Below are positions 60,794 through 64,000 of a DNA stretch of 64,000 nt, in pieces. A model generated the notes under the pieces. The model searched no databases. It was not told the DNA's origin and saw nothing but the letters and a program-made list of their open reading frames with translations. The translations under genes were made by a program, and so were the position numbers. Positions within the stretch are counted from its first letter, which is position 1, and each line of letters starts with the position of its first letter. Origin of the DNA: Mycobacterium asiaticum (lineage in GTDB: Bacteria > Actinomycetota > Actinomycetes > Mycobacteriales > Mycobacteriaceae); the NCBI RefSeq assembly GCF_001673635.1, contig NZ_LZMH01000023.1, positions 182,229-246,228 of the forward strand. The letters are read 5' to 3'.

Positions 60794-62602
60794 TTGAATT
60801 TCGCGGTGCTGCCGCCCGAGATCAACTCGCTGCGCATGTTTCTCGGCGCGGGCTCAGGCCCGATGCTGCAGGCCGCAACGGCATGGGCAGGCCTGTCCGA
60901 CGAACTTGCCGTGGCCGCGAAAACGTTCGCGTCGGTGACCACCGGGTTGACCGGCCAAGCGTGGCAGGGTCCAGCCGCGAAAGCGATGACGGCTGCGGCC
61001 GCGCCGTACGTGGGGTTCCTGAATGCCGCTGCCGCACGAGCAGCCGACGCCGCTGGCCAGGCCAAAATCGCAGCTGGCGCCTTCGAAGCCGCCAAGGCGG
61101 CGACCATCCGTCCGCAAGCGGTCACGCTCAACCGCACCGCATTCGCACAGCTCATTAGGTCTAACTGGTTAGGGCTCAACGCCCCTGCGATCGCGGCGGC
61201 CGAAAGCGTCTACGAACAAATGTGGGCCGCCGACGTCTCGGCAATGGCCGCCTACCACGCCGGCGCGTCCGCGGCCGCGGCGCAGCTACGGCCCTGGGCG
61301 GCAGCCATCGAAGGCCTCCCGGTCAACCTTGGCTTGGGCAACCGAGGAAATCTCAACGTCGGCTTCGGCAACCGGGGCGACACCAATTGGGGCAGCGGCA
61401 ATACCGGCAGTGCCAACTTCGGCAGCGGCAATACTGGAAACGGGAATGCCGGCAGCGGCAACACGGGCAATCAGAACTTCGGCTCAGGAAACACCGGCAG
61501 CGGCAATATGGGCTCGGGCAATCAAGGCAGCACCAACTTCGGTTTCGGCAACACCGGCCACTCCAACTTCGGTGGTGGCAACTTGGGCAGCGACAACTTC
61601 GGCAGCGGCAATATTGGTAGCGGCAATATCGGCAGCGGCAACTCCGGTGCCGGTGGCGTGCCGGGCAACAACAACGTCGGCTTCGGCAACACCGGGAACG
61701 GCAACGTCGGCTTCGGTAACACCGGAAACAACAATTTCGGCATCGGGCTTACAGGGGACAACCAAGTGGGCATCGGCCCGCTGAACTCGGGCAGCGGCAA
61801 CATCGGTTTGTTCAATTCGGGCAGTGGCAATATCGGGTTCTTCAACTCGGGCAGCGGCAATGTCGGCGTCGCGAACTCCGGCGTCGGAAACTTCGGCTTC
61901 GCCAACTCCGGCGACATCAACACCGGCTTCGCCAACTCCAGCCCGCTGAACTTCGGCGCGTTCAACTCGGGCGCCGGCAGCAACATGGGCATGTTCAATT
62001 CCGGTGGAGGACACAATTTCGGCGACTTCAACTCCGGTGCCGGCTTCAATTTCGGAAGCGGAAACACCGGCGCCGGAGCCAACTTCGGCAGCTTCAACTC
62101 AGGTGCTCAATTAGGCGGCAACACCGGGCTTTTCAACTCGGGCAACGTCAACACCGGCTTCGGCAACGCCGGCGACACCAACACCGGTGCCTTCAACGCG
62201 GGCAACGTCAACACCGGCATCGGGATCGGGACGGACAGCGGCCAGCCCAACTCCGGCTTCGGCAACACCGGCGCCGGCAACTCCGGATTCAACAACACCA
62301 GCGCAGGCGGAAACAACTCTGGCGCCAACAACTCCGGTCCGGGCGGGCGCAATGCGGGCCTCTTCAACTACACCGGCAAGATCGGCAGTGTGGGACTGCT
62401 GAACACCGGCTTGCGCAGCGTGGGCATTCTCAACCAGGGCTTCGAGCTGACCGGTCTGCGCAACTACGGTGGCCCCCTGACCGGCGACGGCAGCACGGTC
62501 GGGATCCTCAACACCGGATTGTTCAGTTCCGGGATTGCGAATTCCGGTGACTTCGCCTCCGGCATCAATCTCGCGAATCTGTTTGCGAGCCTGCTCCCTT
62601 AG
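60794..62602 (+). CDS. PPE-MPTR family protein
   Basis: 602 residues with a TTG start ([16 protein letters not shown]), decided by GAGGAG eight bases upstream and the PPE N-terminus. PPE domain 1-175 with WQG at 57-59, linker [17 protein letters not shown], then about 420 residues of MPTR pentapeptide repeats of NxGxG type (SGNTG, FGNTG, FNSG) and an N-rich tail ending [15 protein letters not shown] domains are predicted to form beta-helices on the cell surface. No PE gene precedes it, so it may be secreted alone or with a PE made elsewhere. Its 3' end overlaps the convergent next gene by 38 bases. Confidence 0.92.
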   Translation: MNFAVLPPEINSLRMFLGAGSGPMLQAATAWAGLSDELAVAAKTFASVTTGLTGQAWQGPAAKAMTAAAAPYVGFLNAAAARAADAAGQAKIAAGAFEAAKAATIRPQAVTLNRTAFAQLIRSNWLGLNAPAIAAAESVYEQMWAADVSAMAAYHAGASAAAAQLRPWAAAIEGLPVNLGLGNRGNLNVGFGNRGDTNWGSGNTGSANFGSGNTGNGNAGSGNTGNQNFGSGNTGSGNMGSGNQGSTNFGFGNTGHSNFGGGNLGSDNFGSGNIGSGNIGSGNSGAGGVPGNNNVGFGNTGNGNVGFGNTGNNNFGIGLTGDNQVGIGPLNSGSGNIGLFNSGSGNIGFFNSGSGNVGVANSGVGNFGFANSGDINTGFANSSPLNFGAFNSGAGSNMGMFNSGGGHNFGDFNSGAGFNFGSGNTGAGANFGSFNSGAQLGGNTGLFNSGNVNTGFGNAGDTNTGAFNAGNVNTGIGIGTDSGQPNSGFGNTGAGNSGFNNTSAGGNNSGANNSGPGGRNAGLFNYTGKIGSVGLLNTGLRSVGILNQGFELTGLRNYGGPLTGDGSTVGILNTGLFSSGIANSGDFASGINLANLFASLLP

Positions 62603-63998
62603 ACAAAGACAGCGGCGGCAGGTAGCTGCCGATCAGGGTGCGGTGCCACCACGCGTGGTCACGCCGCAATTCGGCCGGAGTGGTGAAGCGGTATTCGTAC
62701 AGCTGCGCCCGCACCTGCCGCGGCGGAGCATCGGGAAAAGGATTGTGCCGCAACAGCCGTAGCGTCGCCGCGTCGTTGCGCAGCAGCCGGTGCAGGAACG
62801 GTGTCATCCAGCCCAGCGCGTAACCGGGCGAGATCGCGGCGAACCACATCAGCCAATCGAGCCGCAGGTGGTAGGGCGCCCACTGCCGCGGCATGCGACG
62901 CACGCCGGTGGGCTTGCCCTTGAATTCGTACTCCTTCCATTCCGCAGGCTCGACCTCGGCGGTGCCCTCGATCACCACCTCCCAGCGGGTGCGCGAGATG
63001 CTGCCGAAGGCGCCGTAGGTGTTGCACAGATGAAATGAGTTGAACGACGCGTTCATTCGCTGGTGCGGCGACAACATGTTGCGCGCCGGCCAGAAACTCA
63101 GCACCACCATCACGGCCGCGAATGCGATCACCAGACCGACAAACCACAGCGGCGGTGATCCTGGGTGGGGCGTATCGAGGCCCAGCCACGACTGGTCAAC
63201 GGCGCTGAACGCCAACAGAATTGTCAGCCAGTTGAGCCAGGCGAAATTACCCGACAGCACCAACCACAGTTGCGTGACGATGATGATGCCGGCGGCAATC
63301 CCAGCCGCCGGTTGCGGAGCGAACAGTCCGAACGGCACCACCAACTGCGCGAAATGGTTGCCCGCCACCTCAATCCGGTGCAGCGGTGTGGGCAGATGAT
63401 GGAAGAACCAGCTCAGCGGGCCCGGCATCGGCTGGGTCTCGTGGTGGTAGTTCAGACAGGTCAGGTCCCGCCAGCAGCGGTCGCCGCGCATCTTGATCAG
63501 CCCGGCGCCGAACTCGACCCGGAAAAGCAGCCAGCGCACCAGCCACAACGTCAGCACTGGCGGCGCCACCCGCGCGTTGCCGAGAAACACCATCAGGAAC
63601 CCCGTCTCCAAAAGCAGGGATTCCCAGCCGAACCCGTACCACGTCTGACCCACATTGACGATCGACAGGTAAAGGACCCACAACGACAGCCATATCAGCA
63701 TGGCAACCCACAGCGGCACCAGATCTGCTGCTCCGGCCACCACCGCGGCCGACAGCGCCGCTCCGGACCAGCTGACGACAGCGAACATCCGGTCCGAATA
63801 GTGAAGGTGAAAGATGCTCGGCGACCGCCAAAATGACCGCTTCGCCAGGAAACCCGGCACCGGCAGCATGCCGCGTTCTCCGATCAGCGGCCGGAATTGC
63901 TGTGCGGCCCCGACGAACGCAATCAGATAGATGAGCGCCACGCCACGCTCGAGCACGATTCTGCCGAGCCAGTATTCGGGTGCCGAAAACCATGCCAT
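62565..63998 (-). CDS. lipase maturation factor (LMF) family membrane protein
   Basis: 477 residues starting [19 protein letters not shown]. About seven to nine membrane spans. Family-defining segments: [63 protein letters not shown] and [24 protein letters not shown], close to vertebrate LMF1. In animals LMF1 folds lipoprotein lipase in the ER; the bacterial role is unknown. The N-terminus is at the very edge of the window; the start could be upstream. Its stop lies inside the PPE-MPTR gene on the other strand. Confidence 0.88.
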   Translation of the reverse strand: MAWFSAPEYWLGRIVLERGVALIYLIAFVGAAQQFRPLIGERGMLPVPGFLAKRSFWRSPSIFHLHYSDRMFAVVSWSGAALSAAVVAGAADLVPLWVAMLIWLSLWVLYLSIVNVGQTWYGFGWESLLLETGFLMVFLGNARVAPPVLTLWLVRWLLFRVEFGAGLIKMRGDRCWRDLTCLNYHHETQPMPGPLSWFFHHLPTPLHRIEVAGNHFAQLVVPFGLFAPQPAAGIAAGIIIVTQLWLVLSGNFAWLNWLTILLAFSAVDQSWLGLDTPHPGSPPLWFVGLVIAFAAVMVVLSFWPARNMLSPHQRMNASFNSFHLCNTYGAFGSISRTRWEVVIEGTAEVEPAEWKEYEFKGKPTGVRRMPRQWAPYHLRLDWLMWFAAISPGYALGWMTPFLHRLLRNDAATLRLLRHNPFPDAPPRQVRAQLYEYRFTTPAELRRDHAWWHRTLIGSYLPPLSLSKGAGSQTDSRD

Positions 63999-64000
63999 GG

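Noticed and set aside
60794..62602. MPTR and PGRS tracts as possible CRISPR arrays
   Set aside because: Repeats are short, degenerate, in frame with coding sequence and have no unique spacers; no cas genes present.

Overview
The window is chromosomal DNA of a slow-growing, non-tuberculous Mycobacterium. Evidence: very GC-rich coding, two PE_PGRS genes, a PPE-MPTR gene and a 13E12-type HNH gene (families concentrated in slow growers), and a gene order that follows M. tuberculosis Rv0215c to Rv0234c. Ortholog names rest on remembered family and locus knowledge, not on a search.

Layout. 1-1532: the start of fadE3 and the divergent Rv0216-like double-hotdog gene, with a nested dyad between them. 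1555-22253: two PE_PGRS genes on the minus strand. One is an uninterrupted 5956-codon giant built largely from about 1-kb tandem super-repeats. Both carry the same 5' leader hairpin. 22413-24937: a CaiB-type CoA-transferase and an amidohydrolase, translationally overlapped. 24953-33867: lipW, a methyltransferase, a molybdopterin membrane oxidoreductase with a small membrane partner (Rv0218/Rv0219-like), lipC, a WS/DGAT, echA1, a fatty-acid ligase and a small cysteine protein. 33888-35693: a TetR regulator with a 44-codon upstream gene, and a divergent crotonase-family gene with a dyad in its promoter. 35705-45003: aldehyde dehydrogenase, methyltransferase, glycosyltransferase, a DUF1275 protein with a divergent winged-helix regulator, Rv0226c/Rv0227c-like envelope proteins and an acyltransferase. 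45020-53380: PP2C phosphatase, acyl-CoA ligase and php lactonase in one overlapped operon; then fadE4, TetR, R2lox and gabD1.

53519-62602 holds the most distinctive accessory content. A ThDP-dependent acetolactate-synthase-like enzyme lies divergently next to the succinate-semialdehyde dehydrogenase gabD1, an arrangement that recalls the cyanobacterial 2-oxoglutarate decarboxylase/SSADH shunt. A three-gene minus-strand operon (sulfite-oxidase-like lipoprotein, IDDTDN/TiaS-like protein, HTH-TOBE protein) points to molybdenum or oxyanion biology. A membrane protein is translationally coupled to a PE/PPE pair whose PPE has a glycine-rich linker. A 13E12 HNH gene and a PPE-MPTR gene with a TTG start follow. 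The window closes with a bacterial homologue of lipase maturation factor.

Functionally the core is lipid metabolism and envelope biology: acyl-CoA dehydrogenases, hydratases, ligases, lipases, WS/DGAT, envelope membrane proteins and PE/PPE surface proteins. Several genes sit next to well-formed palindromes that look like TetR-type or winged-helix operators. I saw no rRNA, tRNA, CRISPR array, insertion sequence or phage genes.
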